In this document: piece by piece, positions 8,355 to 17,761 of the stretch
Layout of the letters: each line of letters opens with the position of its first letter
How positions within the stretch are numbered: the first letter of the stretch is position 1
Assembly (NCBI GenBank): GCA_021795715.1
Contig: JAJYPD010000009.1
Location: 1-62,134, forward strand
From: Pseudomonadota bacterium
Lineage (GTDB): Bacteria; Pseudomonadota; Gammaproteobacteria; Acidiferrobacterales; Acidiferrobacteraceae
Direction: 5' to 3'
DNA length: 62,134 nt
Made by a program: the position numbers and the translations under genes
Notes under the pieces: generated by a model
What the model was told of the DNA's origin: nothing
The model's database searches: none
Seen by the model: only the letters and a program-made list of their open reading frames with translations

Positions 8355-9229
8355 GCTTTATCATCGTAAGCGGACTGTCCGGGTCCGGGAAAAGTATCGC
8401 CCTGCAGGCTCTGGAAGACATCGGGTTTTATTGCATAGACAACCTGCCGGCGGCGCTGTTGCCGCATTTTGCCGAGGAAATGCGCGAGGTCCGCAGCGAC
8501 TTCTCCGATGTCGCAGTCGGCATCGACGCCCGCAACCGCCGGTTCCTCGGCGGCGCGCCCGCCAACCTCGAGCACCTGCGGGTACTGGGCGTCGACTACC
8601 GGATCATCTTCCTTGAGGCGGATGAGGCCGTGCTGGTCAAGCGCTTCAAGGAAACGCGCCGCCGGCATCCGCTCACCGATGCCCAGACCCCGCTGCTCGA
8701 GGGTATCCGGCTGGAAAAATCCGTCCTCGAACCGCTGTCATTGTCCAGCGCGCGGCGCATCGACACCACCCACACGACCGCCCAGCAACTGCGGCAGCTC
8801 ATTTACGAGTTTGCCCGCGGCGCCAGCACACGCGGTATTACGCTGCTGTTTGAGTCCTTCGGCTTCAAGCATGGGACGCCGCTCGACGCCGACTATGTAT
8901 TCGATGTGCGCTGCCTGCCCAATCCGTACTGGGAACGGGGGCTGCGCAGCCTCACCGGCCAGGATGCGGCGGTGGCGGCCTTTCTCGAGCAGCATAGCGA
9001 CGTGGCCACGATGTTCAACCACATCGCCGAGTTCCTGACGCAGTGGCTGCCCGGATTCGAACGCGAAAACCGCAGTTATCTGACGGTTGCCATCGGGTGC
9101 ACGGGCGGGCAGCATCGTTCGGTCTACCTGACCGAACGGCTGGCGGCGCATTTCCGGGCGCGGGGTATCAATACCCAGATCCGGCACCGTGAACTCAGCC
9201 ACACGCATTCGCAGGAGACGGCTTCATGA
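8351..9229 (+). CDS. rapZ: RNase adapter protein RapZ
   Basis: 292-residue GTP/ATP-binding protein of the YvcJ/RapZ family. In E. coli it guides RNase E to the sRNA GlmZ and so controls GlmS. It shows Walker A GLSGSGKS (8-15), the conserved DNLPAALLPHF segment, and the C-terminal IGCTGGQHRSVYLTE motif of the RNA-binding domain. It is coupled to hprK by a 4-base overlap. The link to amino-sugar control is established for enterobacteria only. Confidence 0.95.
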   Translation: MSFIIVSGLSGSGKSIALQALEDIGFYCIDNLPAALLPHFAEEMREVRSDFSDVAVGIDARNRRFLGGAPANLEHLRVLGVDYRIIFLEADEAVLVKRFKETRRRHPLTDAQTPLLEGIRLEKSVLEPLSLSSARRIDTTHTTAQQLRQLIYEFARGASTRGITLLFESFGFKHGTPLDADYVFDVRCLPNPYWERGLRSLTGQDAAVAAFLEQHSDVATMFNHIAEFLTQWLPGFERENRSYLTVAIGCTGGQHRSVYLTERLAAHFRARGINTQIRHRELSHTHSQETAS

Positions 9230-9308
9230 AATCCGTTGTCGCGCACACGTCGAGCCGCCCACCACGCCGCGGTGTCCGCGGATGGGTCCAGGCGCCGGCA
9301 GGCCGCCT

Positions 9309-9731
9309 ATGATCGGACTTGTCATCCTCGCGCAGCGGGACATCGCCGTTGGCCTGCTGGAAGCCGTTGATCACGTCCTTGGACACAGGCCGCAGGCGCT
9401 GGTCGCCTTTCCGGTTTCCTACGATACGCCGCCGGATCAGCTCGGCCGGACACTGCATGCGACGATCGCGGGCCTCGATCACGGCGATGGTGTGCTGATT
9501 CTGGCCGACATCTACGGCGCCACGCACATCAACGTCGCCTGCCGTCTTCTGGAGCCCCAGCACATTGAGCTGGTCACGGGGGTCAATCTGCCCATGCTGA
9601 TTCGCGTCCTGAACTACCGGGACCGGCCTCTTGGCGAAGTGATACAGAAAGCTCTCTCCGGCGGCATGGAGGGTATCGTGCGTGCCACGGAATTCTGCCT
9701 CGTCGACGGAGACAAGCATGAACTGCGCTGA
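9309..9731 (+). CDS. PTS EIIA, mannose family, lacking active-site His
   Basis: 140-residue protein of the EIIA-Man fold, placed between rapZ and ptsH as in other proteobacterial regulatory PTS operons. The start is the ATG at 9309, where the family begins (MIGLVIL). In the family the phosphorylated His lies in a T-H-G motif at residues 8-10; here those residues are Ala8-Gln9-Arg10. The second conserved loop, usually T-D-(I/M)-(F/Y)-G-G-T-P, reads ADIYGATH. So it probably cannot accept phosphate from HPr in the normal way, but the frame is intact and the rest is well conserved. It may be a binding or sensor protein. Confidence 0.85.
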   Translation: MIGLVILAQRDIAVGLLEAVDHVLGHRPQALVAFPVSYDTPPDQLGRTLHATIAGLDHGDGVLILADIYGATHINVACRLLEPQHIELVTGVNLPMLIRVLNYRDRPLGEVIQKALSGGMEGIVRATEFCLVDGDKHELR

Positions 9732-9987
9732 TGTGACGATCATCAACAAGCTGGGCATGCATGCGCGGGCTTCCGCGAAGCTCGTCAGTCTCGCGTCATC
9801 ATTCGAATCCAACATCACGCTCGCGCGCGACGGGCGCAGCGTCAACGCCAAGAGCATCATGGGCATCATGATGCTGGCCGCCGGCATGGGCACGGTCATC
9901 ACGATCTGCGCAGACGGACCCGACGAGGAAGAGGCCGGCAGGGCGTTGCGCGGGCTCATCAATGCCCGCTTCGGAGAGGGCTCCTGA
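9718..9987 (+). CDS. ptsH: Phosphocarrier protein HPr
   Basis: 89-residue HPr/NPr-type carrier. The start at 9718 has GGAG upstream and lies inside the last 14 bases of the EIIA gene. His15, the EI phosphorylation site, is in KLGMHARASAKLV, and Ser46, the HprK site, is in NAKSIMGIMMLA; both are intact. Its stop overlaps the ptsI start by one base. With EI and HprK in the same operon it can be modified on both residues. Confidence 0.95.
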   Translation: MNCADVTIINKLGMHARASAKLVSLASSFESNITLARDGRSVNAKSIMGIMMLAAGMGTVITICADGPDEEEAGRALRGLINARFGEGS

Positions 9988-11741
9988 TGCTGACCCTTCA
10001 CGGAAAGGGCGTGAGCGCAGGTATCACGATCGGCCGCGCCTTTGTCCTGAAGCGTGAGCGCATCAAGGTGCAGGAGTACGTCGTACCGCACGCGTTCATC
10101 GATTCCGAGGTGGAACGTTTCACGCTGGCGGTGGAGCGTGCGCGCCGCCAGCTTCGTGAAATCCGCGATCACATACCGGACTCCGCACCCGCAGAGGCCA
10201 TCAGCTTCATCGACACCCACCTCCTCATCCTGAACGACACAATGATCGCGGAGGCGCCGATCGAGCACATCCGCACCAACCAATGGAATGCGGAGTACGC
10301 CCTCAAGGCGCAGAGCGATCAACTGATCGCCGTGTTCGAGCAAATGGAAGACCCCTATCTGCGCAACAAGAAGGTCGACGTCGCGCAGGTGGTCGAGCGG
10401 GTTCTGCAGAATCTCGTAAACCCCCTGGATCGCGGAGAGGAACCGATCCCCGATGACCTCGGCGGGCGCGTCGTCATCGCCAACGACCTCACGCCCACCG
10501 ACGCCGTGGTCCTGAAAAACAGGGGCATTGGCGCCTTCGTGACGAACCTCGGCGGACCGATATCCCACACCGCCATCTTGGCCCGCAGCCTCGGCATCCC
10601 CGCCATCGTCGCCGTGCATGGCGCGACCCGCTATGTCGGCAACGAGGAATTGCTCATCATCGATGGCAAACGCGGCGTCGTGCTGCTGGCCCCGGACGCA
10701 GAGATCATCAACGAATACCGGCGGCGGGCGCGCAAGATCGAGCGGGCGCGCCGCGAGCTCGATATTCTCCGCGCAAGCGAAGCGGTCAGCCGGGATGGCG
10801 TGCCCGTGCAGCTGCTCGCCAACATCGAGCTTCCCGAAGATCTGGAGGGCGTCCAGGAGGTGCTGGCAAGCGGCATCGGCCTCTACCGGACCGAATTCCT
10901 GTTCATGAACCGCAAGAAGCCGCCGGACGAGGAAGAGCAGTTCGAGGCCTACGCCAAGGTGGTTCGCGCACTGAATGGCCGCACGGTCACGATCCGCACG
11001 CTCGATATCGGCGCCGACAAGCGCGTCGACCTGGATACCCCTGTCAGCGTCGCCAATCCGGCACTCAGCCTGCGCGCAGTGCGCCTGTGCCTGCAGGAGC
11101 TCGGTTTGTTCAAGGTGCAGCTACGGGCGATTTTACGCGCCTCGGCATTCGGCCGGGTGCGCCTCATGATCCCGATGCTGTCCAATCTCGATGAAATCTT
11201 CCGCGTCCTCGATCTCGTTCACGACATCCAGGACGAATTGCGCAGGCAAGGGACTCCGTTCGATACGAAGATGCCGCTTGGCGGCATGATAGAAGTACCG
11301 GCCGCGGCGGTTTCGGCGGACCTCTTTGCAGCCCATCTCGACTTCCTGTCGATCGGCACAAACGATCTCATTCAGTACACACTGGCCATCGACCGCGTCG
11401 ACGACACGGTGAACTATCTCTACGACCCCCTGCATCCGTCCGTGCTGCGGCTGATTGCGCGCACCATAGAAGCGGGGCGCGAACAGGGCATCCCCGTGGC
11501 TATGTGCGGCGAGATGGCGGGTGATCCACGCTATACGCGGCTCTTGCTCGGGCTTGGCCTGCGCGAGTTCAGCATGCATCCGGCGGCCATGCTCGAAATC
11601 AAGAAGATCATCCGCGAAAGCACGCTGCACGAACTTGAAACGCTCGCTGCGGAAATCATGCGCGCGCGTGATTCCCGCAAACTGCACCTGCTCGTCGACA
11701 GCCTCAATGCCGCAGACGACCCATCCGAAGAACTGGCCTGA
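9987..11741 (+). CDS. ptsI: Phosphoenolpyruvate-protein phosphotransferase (EI)
   Basis: 584-residue EI that autophosphorylates from PEP and passes phosphate to HPr. The swivelling domain holds the active His194 in GGPISHTAILARS. The C-terminal PEP-binding barrel shows LYRTEFLFMNR, IGTNDLIQYTLA and the catalytic Cys motif AMCGEMAGDP. It is full length and closes the hprK-rapZ-EIIA-ptsH-ptsI operon. No EIIB or EIIC is present in the window, so a signalling rather than sugar-uptake role is likely. Confidence 0.97.
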   Translation: MLTLHGKGVSAGITIGRAFVLKRERIKVQEYVVPHAFIDSEVERFTLAVERARRQLREIRDHIPDSAPAEAISFIDTHLLILNDTMIAEAPIEHIRTNQWNAEYALKAQSDQLIAVFEQMEDPYLRNKKVDVAQVVERVLQNLVNPLDRGEEPIPDDLGGRVVIANDLTPTDAVVLKNRGIGAFVTNLGGPISHTAILARSLGIPAIVAVHGATRYVGNEELLIIDGKRGVVLLAPDAEIINEYRRRARKIERARRELDILRASEAVSRDGVPVQLLANIELPEDLEGVQEVLASGIGLYRTEFLFMNRKKPPDEEEQFEAYAKVVRALNGRTVTIRTLDIGADKRVDLDTPVSVANPALSLRAVRLCLQELGLFKVQLRAILRASAFGRVRLMIPMLSNLDEIFRVLDLVHDIQDELRRQGTPFDTKMPLGGMIEVPAAAVSADLFAAHLDFLSIGTNDLIQYTLAIDRVDDTVNYLYDPLHPSVLRLIARTIEAGREQGIPVAMCGEMAGDPRYTRLLLGLGLREFSMHPAAMLEIKKIIRESTLHELETLAAEIMRARDSRKLHLLVDSLNAADDPSEELA

Positions 11742-11761
11742 GGCCTGGACGAAAAAGGTGC

Positions 11762-12172
11762 CTAGCGGCGGGTTCGATGCTGCGGGAGCATGGGCCCGAC
11801 AGCCTCGCCTGTCTGCTCGAACGGATAGACGAAGGGAAGGCCTCTATCGGCCACAATACAGATAAGACCGCGCCTGTAGCGGGCGCGGCAGCTGTCGAAG
11901 CCTTCGTTCGTGCGGGGCGCGAACGTGTCTCCCAAAGATGCCACGGCCGTGATCTTCTCGAGGCGGAACGGACGCCAGAAGGGAGGCAGGCGGTTTGCAG
12001 ATGAATAGCCGCGAATCTGGTAGCAGTCGACCAGGATTTCTCCCCGATGCTCGTCCCGGTAAACCGCATGCGGCTCGACAATGCGCAGCTGCGGCTGATC
12101 CCGGTAACGAATGGCACAGCACCGACGATTCTTGATGGCATCGGTCAGAATCTGCAACGTCTCCTCGGTCAT
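11762..12172 (-). CDS. Stand-alone WYL-domain protein
   Basis: 136 residues. Residues about 5-75 match a WYL-type domain: ILTDAIKNRRCCAIRYR, then VEPHAVYRDEHRGEILVDCYQIRGYS and FRLEKITAV, the usual strand-and-RLxxI pattern. WYL domains bind nucleic-acid or nucleotide-like ligands and are usually fused to an HTH; no HTH is visible here. The C-terminus is basic and Pro rich. It converges with ptsI (20-base gap) and lies downstream of the flavoprotein gene on the same strand. Target unknown. Confidence 0.7.
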   Translation of the reverse strand: MTEETLQILTDAIKNRRCCAIRYRDQPQLRIVEPHAVYRDEHRGEILVDCYQIRGYSSANRLPPFWRPFRLEKITAVASLGDTFAPRTNEGFDSCRARYRRGLICIVADRGLPFVYPFEQTGEAVGPMLPQHRTRR

Positions 12173-12253
12173 GCGACGCCTCCTGTGTCCATGTGATCAC
12201 GGTCAAATAATGGGCCATTCTCGCGCCCGCTGCAATGCCCGCCGAAACGACGC

Positions 12254-13636
12254 TTACCCGAAGACCTTGCCGAGCAGATGCCACCGGGCGGCCAGGGTTT
12301 CGGCGGCGTTCTGGAACTCCTCCGATCGGGACGGGTGGTTGAAGGCCGTCTGCGACAGCGTACGCAGCCCGTCATGGGCCGGCAAGGCGGCAAGCATGTG
12401 GATCATTTCGCCAGCCTCCGCGCCGACCACTTCCCCTCCCAGAAAACGGCCGCTGTCCATGTCCGCCACCAGCCGGACGAAGCCGTCGGTCTCATCCTCG
12501 CCCAATGCCTTCGGCGAGACTTCGAAGGCGGCAAACCCCGTGGCCGGCTCGAACCCCGAATCCTCGGCCTGTTCCTCGGTCAGCCCGACACGCGCCAGTT
12601 CGACTGCGCTGTATACCGCCTCCGGCACCAGGTGGTCGGTGCGCGTGCGCCGTTTGGGCTCGATGATGTTGCCGACGGCGACGGCAGCTTCGAACAGTGC
12701 GCGATTGGCGGTCATGGGACCGGACACACAATCACCAATGGCATAAATGGAAGGCACGGCAGTCTGCAGATGGGCATCAACGGCGATGAAGCCCGCCGGA
12801 TCGCAGGTGACACCGGCCGCTTCCAGTCCGAGACCGTCGGTGACGGGCCGCCGTCCGGTGGCCATCAGCACCCAGTCGACCGCAACCGCACCGCCCTCGT
12901 CGAGATGCAGCGTGACACCCTGGCCGGTGGCCGTCGCGTCGCGGACCGCCGCCAGGCGCGGCGTGACGCCGGCGGCCGTCAGCCCTTTCCTTAACGCATC
13001 CATCGCCGCCGGACTGAAATCGCGGCGTGCAAAGGGATCCCGGCGCGTAATCCAGGTCACTTCCTTGCCGAAAAGGCGCAGGATATAGGCGAACTCCACG
13101 GCGATGATGCCGCCGCCCACGACTGCCACGCGCTCGCCGCCAGGCACCGGCTGGTCGAACAGCAGATCACTGTGGATGATGCGATCGGGCACCACAGCGA
13201 TGTGATCGGGGAGTGTGGGCCGGGAGCCTGTGGCCAGGATGATGGACTGCGCCTTGACAAAGTGCCCATCGACCGCAAGCGTCGTGGCATCCTGCAGCGT
13301 GGCATGCCCGGAAAGCGCCGTCACGCCGAGGCGGCGCAAGTAGTCGCGATAACTGCTGCGCACGCGATCGACCATCTCATGCTGGTGTTGCCAGGCCTGC
13401 CGGAGATCACCGGTTAGAGACCCGGCCAGACCGCGCCGCGCAAAGGTGTCGTTGTGCGCAAGGAGCCGGGCGCTGTGATACCAGTCCTTCTTGGGCACGC
13501 AGCCGCGGTTCAGGCAGCACCCGCCCCATACCGCACGCTCGACGATTGCCGTCTTTTTGCCCCTCAACGCCGCAAGCACCGCGGCGCGATAGCCGCCCGG
13601 ACCGGAACCCACAACCACCACATCAAAAGTGTCCAT
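12254..13636 (-). CDS. Dihydrolipoyl dehydrogenase-like flavoprotein
   Basis: 460-residue class I pyridine nucleotide-disulfide oxidoreductase. FAD motif VVVGSGPGGYRAAV (7-20), redox disulfide Cys41/Cys46 in GGCCLNRGCVPKK, NAD(P) motif VVGGGIIAVEFA, second FAD motif AIGDC, and a C-terminal catalytic His in FNHPSRSEE (the usual form is HPHPTLSE). No lipoyl-protein or dehydrogenase subunit genes are nearby, so the partner is not evident. It could instead serve another disulfide substrate. Confidence 0.85.
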   Translation of the reverse strand: MDTFDVVVVGSGPGGYRAAVLAALRGKKTAIVERAVWGGCCLNRGCVPKKDWYHSARLLAHNDTFARRGLAGSLTGDLRQAWQHQHEMVDRVRSSYRDYLRRLGVTALSGHATLQDATTLAVDGHFVKAQSIILATGSRPTLPDHIAVVPDRIIHSDLLFDQPVPGGERVAVVGGGIIAVEFAYILRLFGKEVTWITRRDPFARRDFSPAAMDALRKGLTAAGVTPRLAAVRDATATGQGVTLHLDEGGAVAVDWVLMATGRRPVTDGLGLEAAGVTCDPAGFIAVDAHLQTAVPSIYAIGDCVSGPMTANRALFEAAVAVGNIIEPKRRTRTDHLVPEAVYSAVELARVGLTEEQAEDSGFEPATGFAAFEVSPKALGEDETDGFVRLVADMDSGRFLGGEVVGAEAGEMIHMLAALPAHDGLRTLSQTAFNHPSRSEEFQNAAETLAARWHLLGKVFG

Positions 13637-13684
13637 ACCTAGACCCTGTTACCCGCCTACAACTTGTGATCCGGATTTGGCATC

Positions 13685-14155
13685 ATGTCGGCAATGCGCG
13701 CCTTTTTGCAGCTTATCCGTGAACGGTCCGATGCCCGGCGGACACACGCCTTTTTCGCCCGATTCGCCAATCGCACGCTCATCCTCCACGACGGCCTCAG
13801 TCTGGACTGGCTGACCGAGCTTTTGAAGCTCGGCGGCGGCGGCGGACACTTCCGCCTGAACGTCGCCCAGCCGCCCAGCCGCCATCCGACACCCATCGAG
13901 TGGGTGGCTTATCACCACATCCTGCCGCTGCAGCTGCCGTTGCCGCTTGTCTGCGTCATCGGCACCGGCCGCATCGACATCCGTCATCTGCGCACCCGCG
14001 GACGCATCTGCCACCCGGCTGACATCGGCTGGATCATCGACGACATGCAGGCGCGCGGCCGGCGGCACGCGACGCTGCAGATGGAAGAAGGCGTGCTGCG
14101 CGCCTCCGCCGGCCTACCTGTCGACGACAACGATTACGAAATCGATTTCGGCTAA
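13685..14155 (+). CDS. Hypothetical protein
   Basis: 156-residue protein that I do not recognise. The N-terminal part is basic and helical (MRAFLQLIRERSDARRTHAFFARF). A Gly run (LKLGGGGGHF, about 47-56) is followed by alternating strands rich in His and Pro, and the tail is acidic (DDNDYEIDFG). No signal peptide, membrane segment or known motif. It diverges from the flavoprotein gene across 48 bases, and its stop overlaps the convergent pmbA stop. Reading is on the plus strand, opposite its neighbours on both sides. Confidence 0.6.
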   Translation: MSAMRAFLQLIRERSDARRTHAFFARFANRTLILHDGLSLDWLTELLKLGGGGGHFRLNVAQPPSRHPTPIEWVAYHHILPLQLPLPLVCVIGTGRIDIRHLRTRGRICHPADIGWIIDDMQARGRRHATLQMEEGVLRASAGLPVDDNDYEIDFG

Positions 14156-15492
14156 CCCCCGGCAACCGTCATGCGCTCGACCAGCAACGATCCCGTGCGG
14201 GTGTTGTGGCGTACATCCGTATCGCAGCCGACGGCCACCAGGCCCTTGTACATATCGCGCAAATTGCCGGCTATCGTGATCTCTTCGACGGGATACGCCA
14301 ATGCACCATCCTCGACCCAGAAACCCGCCGCCCCGCGCGAGTAATCTCCGGTGACGCCATTGACCCCAAAGCCGATGAGTTCCGTCACGAACAGGCCGCG
14401 GCCCATCCGCTTCAGCAGACCGTCGAGGTCCTCGCGGCCCGGTTCGATCGTCAGGTTGTGCACACCGCCGGCGTTGGCCGTCGTGACAAGGTTCAGCCGG
14501 CGCGCTGCATAACTGTCGAGGCAATAACGGGCCAGGACGCCCCCCGTGATGAGATCGCGCCGCGCCGTCGCCACACCTTCGCCATCGAACGCCGCGCTGC
14601 CCATGCCGCGCTTGAGCAGGGGATCCTCATAGATGTGGATATGGCTTGGAAACAGAGTCTGGCCCAGGCTGTCGAGCAGGAACGAGGAGCGCCGGTAGAG
14701 GCTTGGGCCGCTCACCGCCGAAACCAGATGGGACAGCAGGCTCTTGGCGACCTGCGCCTCGTACAATACGGGCACCTGGCAGGTCTTGATCTGCCGGGCC
14801 CCGAGCCGGCGCACCGTCCGGCGCGCCGCGGCCGCCCCCACGGCTTCGGGGGCGAGCAGATCTGCGGGAACCCGGCTGCTCGTGTACTCGTAGTCCCGCT
14901 GCATGCCGCTCTCGTCCTCGCCGATCACAGCGCAACTCAGACCGTGGCGGGTAGAACGGACGGTACCGATAAAACCGTTGCTGTTGGCGTACACATCAAA
15001 GCTCTCGTGCGTGGTGGCACTCGCCCCCTCGGAATTGACGATGCGCCCGTCGACGGCGAAGGCCGCCTGTTCGCAGCGCTTCGCCAGTGCAATCGCGTCA
15101 TCCACGGTCAATACCCACGGGTGATACAGATCGAGATCCGGGACGATTGGCGCCAGCTGCGCCGGGTCGGCAAGTCCATTGCAGGGGTCTTCGGCCGTGA
15201 AGCGGGCGATCGTGCAGGCCGCGCGCACGGCCTCCTCCAGGCCTTCCGTGCGGAAGTCCGACGTGCTCGAAGACCCGCAGCGCGTGCCAAAATACACCGT
15301 GACCGACAGGTTCTTGTCGCGATGATGCTCGACGGTCTCGACCTCTCCCTTGCGCACCGTGACCGCCAATCCACGGCCCGTGCCCGTATCCACTTCGGCC
15401 GCCGTGGCTCCATGCCGCCGCGCCATCTCCAGAACCTGTGCCGCCACATCCTCGGCGCTGACATCGCGCCGGTTCGCCGTGATCGTTCCCAT
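14152..15492 (-). CDS. pmbA: Metalloprotease-associated protein PmbA/TldE
   Basis: 446-residue TldE half of the heterodimeric TldD/TldE metalloprotease that trims peptides such as microcins and CcdA. I place the start at the ATG 15490-15492, one base overlapping the tldD stop and with GGAGG four bases upstream; a GTG at 15495 is the alternative. The C-terminal region has the family features GGVHNLTIEPG and NLRDMYKGLVAVG. It is the last gene of the long minus-strand chain starting at leuS. Confidence 0.95.
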   Translation of the reverse strand: MGTITANRRDVSAEDVAAQVLEMARRHGATAAEVDTGTGRGLAVTVRKGEVETVEHHRDKNLSVTVYFGTRCGSSSTSDFRTEGLEEAVRAACTIARFTAEDPCNGLADPAQLAPIVPDLDLYHPWVLTVDDAIALAKRCEQAAFAVDGRIVNSEGASATTHESFDVYANSNGFIGTVRSTRHGLSCAVIGEDESGMQRDYEYTSSRVPADLLAPEAVGAAAARRTVRRLGARQIKTCQVPVLYEAQVAKSLLSHLVSAVSGPSLYRRSSFLLDSLGQTLFPSHIHIYEDPLLKRGMGSAAFDGEGVATARRDLITGGVLARYCLDSYAARRLNLVTTANAGGVHNLTIEPGREDLDGLLKRMGRGLFVTELIGFGVNGVTGDYSRGAAGFWVEDGALAYPVEEITIAGNLRDMYKGLVAVGCDTDVRHNTRTGSLLVERMTVAGG

Positions 15493-16958
15493 CACTCCTC
15501 CGTTCCGCCAACCGTCAGGCTATCGATCCGCAAGGTGGGCTGACCGACACCGACGGGCACGCTCTGCCCGTCTTTTCCACAGGTGCCCACACCCGTGTCC
15601 AGCGCAAGATCGCGCCCGACCATGGCCACGCGCGTCAAGACATCCGGACCGTTGCCAATCAGGGTGGCGCCCTTGACGGGCCGGCCTATGCGGCCGTTCT
15701 CGATCAGATAGGCCTCGCTTGCGGAAAACACGAACTTGCCGGACGTGATGTCCACCTGCCCGCCGCCGAAGTTCACGGCATAAAGGCCTTTCTGGACGGA
15801 GGCCACGATCTCCTCCGGATCCCTGTCGCCGGCCAGCATGTAGGTATTGGTCATGCGCGGCATCGGCAGGTGCGCATAGGATTCGCGACGCCCATTGCCC
15901 GTCGGCGCCATGCCCATCAACCGTGCGTTGAGACGATCCTGCATGTATCCCTTCAGCACACCGTTTTCGATCAACACGGTGCTCTGCACGGGGGTCCCCT
16001 CATCATCGACATTCAGTGATCCGCGCCGCCCGGGCAAAGTGCCGTCGTCGACGACCGTGCAGGCCTCCGAAGCGATCCGCTCCCCCAGCCGGTTGGCGAA
16101 AGCCGACGTCCCCTTGCGGTTGAAGTCCCCCTCCAGGCCGTGTCCGATGGCCTCATGCAACAAAATGCCCGGCCAGCCCGGCCCCAGCACGACCGGCATG
16201 GTTCCGGCCGGCGCGGCCACAGCCTCCAGATTGACGAGGGCCTGGCGAACCGCCTCGCGTGCATAGCCAAGCGCGTGGTCCTCGGTGAGGAAATAGCGGT
16301 AATCCGTACGGCCGCCGCCGCCCGACGAGCCATGTTCGCGCCGCCCGTCCTGTTCGACGATGACGGAGACATTCAGCCGCACCAAAGGCCGGATGTCGGC
16401 CGCAAGCGCGCCGTCGTGGCGCATGACGAGGATCGTCTCATGGCTGCCACCCAGGCTCGCCATGACCTGCCGCACACGCGGGTCCAGACGGCGCGCCTCC
16501 TGCTCGACTTTCAGCAGCAGCGCAACCTTGTCCTCGTCATTCAGGCTCGCCAGCGGATCAAGGGGCGCATAGAGGCACAGCATCTCGCCACCCGTACGGG
16601 CCGCCAGCCCCTGGCTGCCGGGATTGCCGCTGCGCGCGATGGCCCGCGCGGCGGCCGCCGCATCCAGAAGCGCCGGCATCATGATCTCGTCCGAGTAGGC
16701 AAACCCGGTCTTCTCGCCGGCGACGGCGCGGATGCCCACGCCCTGCTCGGTGTGGCGGTTGCCGGATTTGACCTGGCCTTCCTCCAGGGACCATGATTCC
16801 TGACGACTGTACTGGAAATACAAATCCGCGTAGTCAATGTTGTGGCCGAGCACCCGGCTCATGACGACCTCGAGGTCGCCGCTGCTCAGTCCGGCCGGCG
16901 TCAGCAGGAAATCCTGCGCGTGCCGGAGGGTGTCTGCGTATGTGTCGTGACTTGCCAT
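15492..16958 (-). CDS. tldD: Metalloprotease TldD
   Basis: 488-residue catalytic subunit of the TldD/TldE protease. The zinc site is [11 protein letters not shown] with His268, Glu269 and His272. The ATG shares one base with the stop of the nitrilase gene, and the stop overlaps pmbA. In E. coli tldD lies just after yhdP; here a nitrilase gene sits between, an arrangement found in other Gammaproteobacteria. Confidence 0.97.
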   Translation of the reverse strand: MASHDTYADTLRHAQDFLLTPAGLSSGDLEVVMSRVLGHNIDYADLYFQYSRQESWSLEEGQVKSGNRHTEQGVGIRAVAGEKTGFAYSDEIMMPALLDAAAAARAIARSGNPGSQGLAARTGGEMLCLYAPLDPLASLNDEDKVALLLKVEQEARRLDPRVRQVMASLGGSHETILVMRHDGALAADIRPLVRLNVSVIVEQDGRREHGSSGGGGRTDYRYFLTEDHALGYAREAVRQALVNLEAVAAPAGTMPVVLGPGWPGILLHEAIGHGLEGDFNRKGTSAFANRLGERIASEACTVVDDGTLPGRRGSLNVDDEGTPVQSTVLIENGVLKGYMQDRLNARLMGMAPTGNGRRESYAHLPMPRMTNTYMLAGDRDPEEIVASVQKGLYAVNFGGGQVDITSGKFVFSASEAYLIENGRIGRPVKGATLIGNGPDVLTRVAMVGRDLALDTGVGTCGKDGQSVPVGVGQPTLRIDSLTVGGTEE

Positions 16959-17761
16959 TAGAATCTCCGATGCTGAAGGCTCGGCAGTTGCGCCCGCACC
17001 TTCTCAAGATAACCCGGCTCACAAGGCGCCGAAACGACCGCCGCACCGGACGCCTCCGCGGCGATCACGCGCCCCCAGGGATCGATGATCATGCTGTGGC
17101 CGTAGGTGACGCGGCCGCCTGGGTGGCGGCCTTCCTGGCCTGCCGCCACCACATAGCAGCCGTTCTCGATCGCACGCGCCCGCAGCAACGGTTCCCAGTG
17201 GGCCGCGCCCGTCGGCACGGTGAACGCCGCCGGCACGGTCAGGATCGTCGCTCCGCCTTCCACCAGGCGCCTGAAGAGCTCGGGGAAGCGAAGGTCATAA
17301 CAGACGCTAAGGCCGATGCGGCCAAAGGGGGCGTCCACAACCGCCACCGCATCGCCCGGCTCGAACGCCGCCGACTCCTGATAGCGTTCGCCGCCGCCGA
17401 GATCGACATCAAACAGATGCATTTTATCATACCGGGCCACGCGCAGGCCGCGATCGTCGAACACAAGACACGCGGCGCGCAGCCTGCGCGAAGACACGCT
17501 GCGCATGGGGATGGTCCCTGCCACCACCCATAAGCCCAGACGGCGGCTGGTCTCGGCCAACAGCGCCTGGATGGGCCCGTCGCCATCGGATTCGGCGTGC
17601 GCCAGACGCTGGGCCTGCGTGGTGGCCATCAGCGCGAAATTCTCCGGCAAAAGGGCCAGTGTCGCGCCCTGGCCCGCCGCCGCCTCCAGCAAGGCCGATG
17701 CCGTGGCCAGATTGGCGCCGACGTCGTCGCCCGAGTTCATCTGGATCGCCGCCAGCCGCAT
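16958..17761 (-). CDS. Carbon-nitrogen hydrolase, Nit1-like
   Basis: 267-residue member of the nitrilase superfamily. The catalytic triad is visible as Glu40 (LLPENFAL), Lys113 ([10 protein letters not shown]) and Cys154 ([10 protein letters not shown]). The C-terminal [18 protein letters not shown] is typical of the Nit1/NitFhit branch, whose known role is repair of deaminated glutathione; that assignment is by family only. The true start is the ATG at 17759-17761, one base overlapping the yhdP stop; the longer open frame runs antisense-like through yhdP. It is inside the yhdP-tldD-pmbA run. Confidence 0.9.
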   Translation of the reverse strand: MRLAAIQMNSGDDVGANLATASALLEAAAGQGATLALLPENFALMATTQAQRLAHAESDGDGPIQALLAETSRRLGLWVVAGTIPMRSVSSRRLRAACLVFDDRGLRVARYDKMHLFDVDLGGGERYQESAAFEPGDAVAVVDAPFGRIGLSVCYDLRFPELFRRLVEGGATILTVPAAFTVPTGAAHWEPLLRARAIENGCYVVAAGQEGRHPGGRVTYGHSMIIDPWGRVIAAEASGAAVVSAPCEPGYLEKVRAQLPSLQHRRF

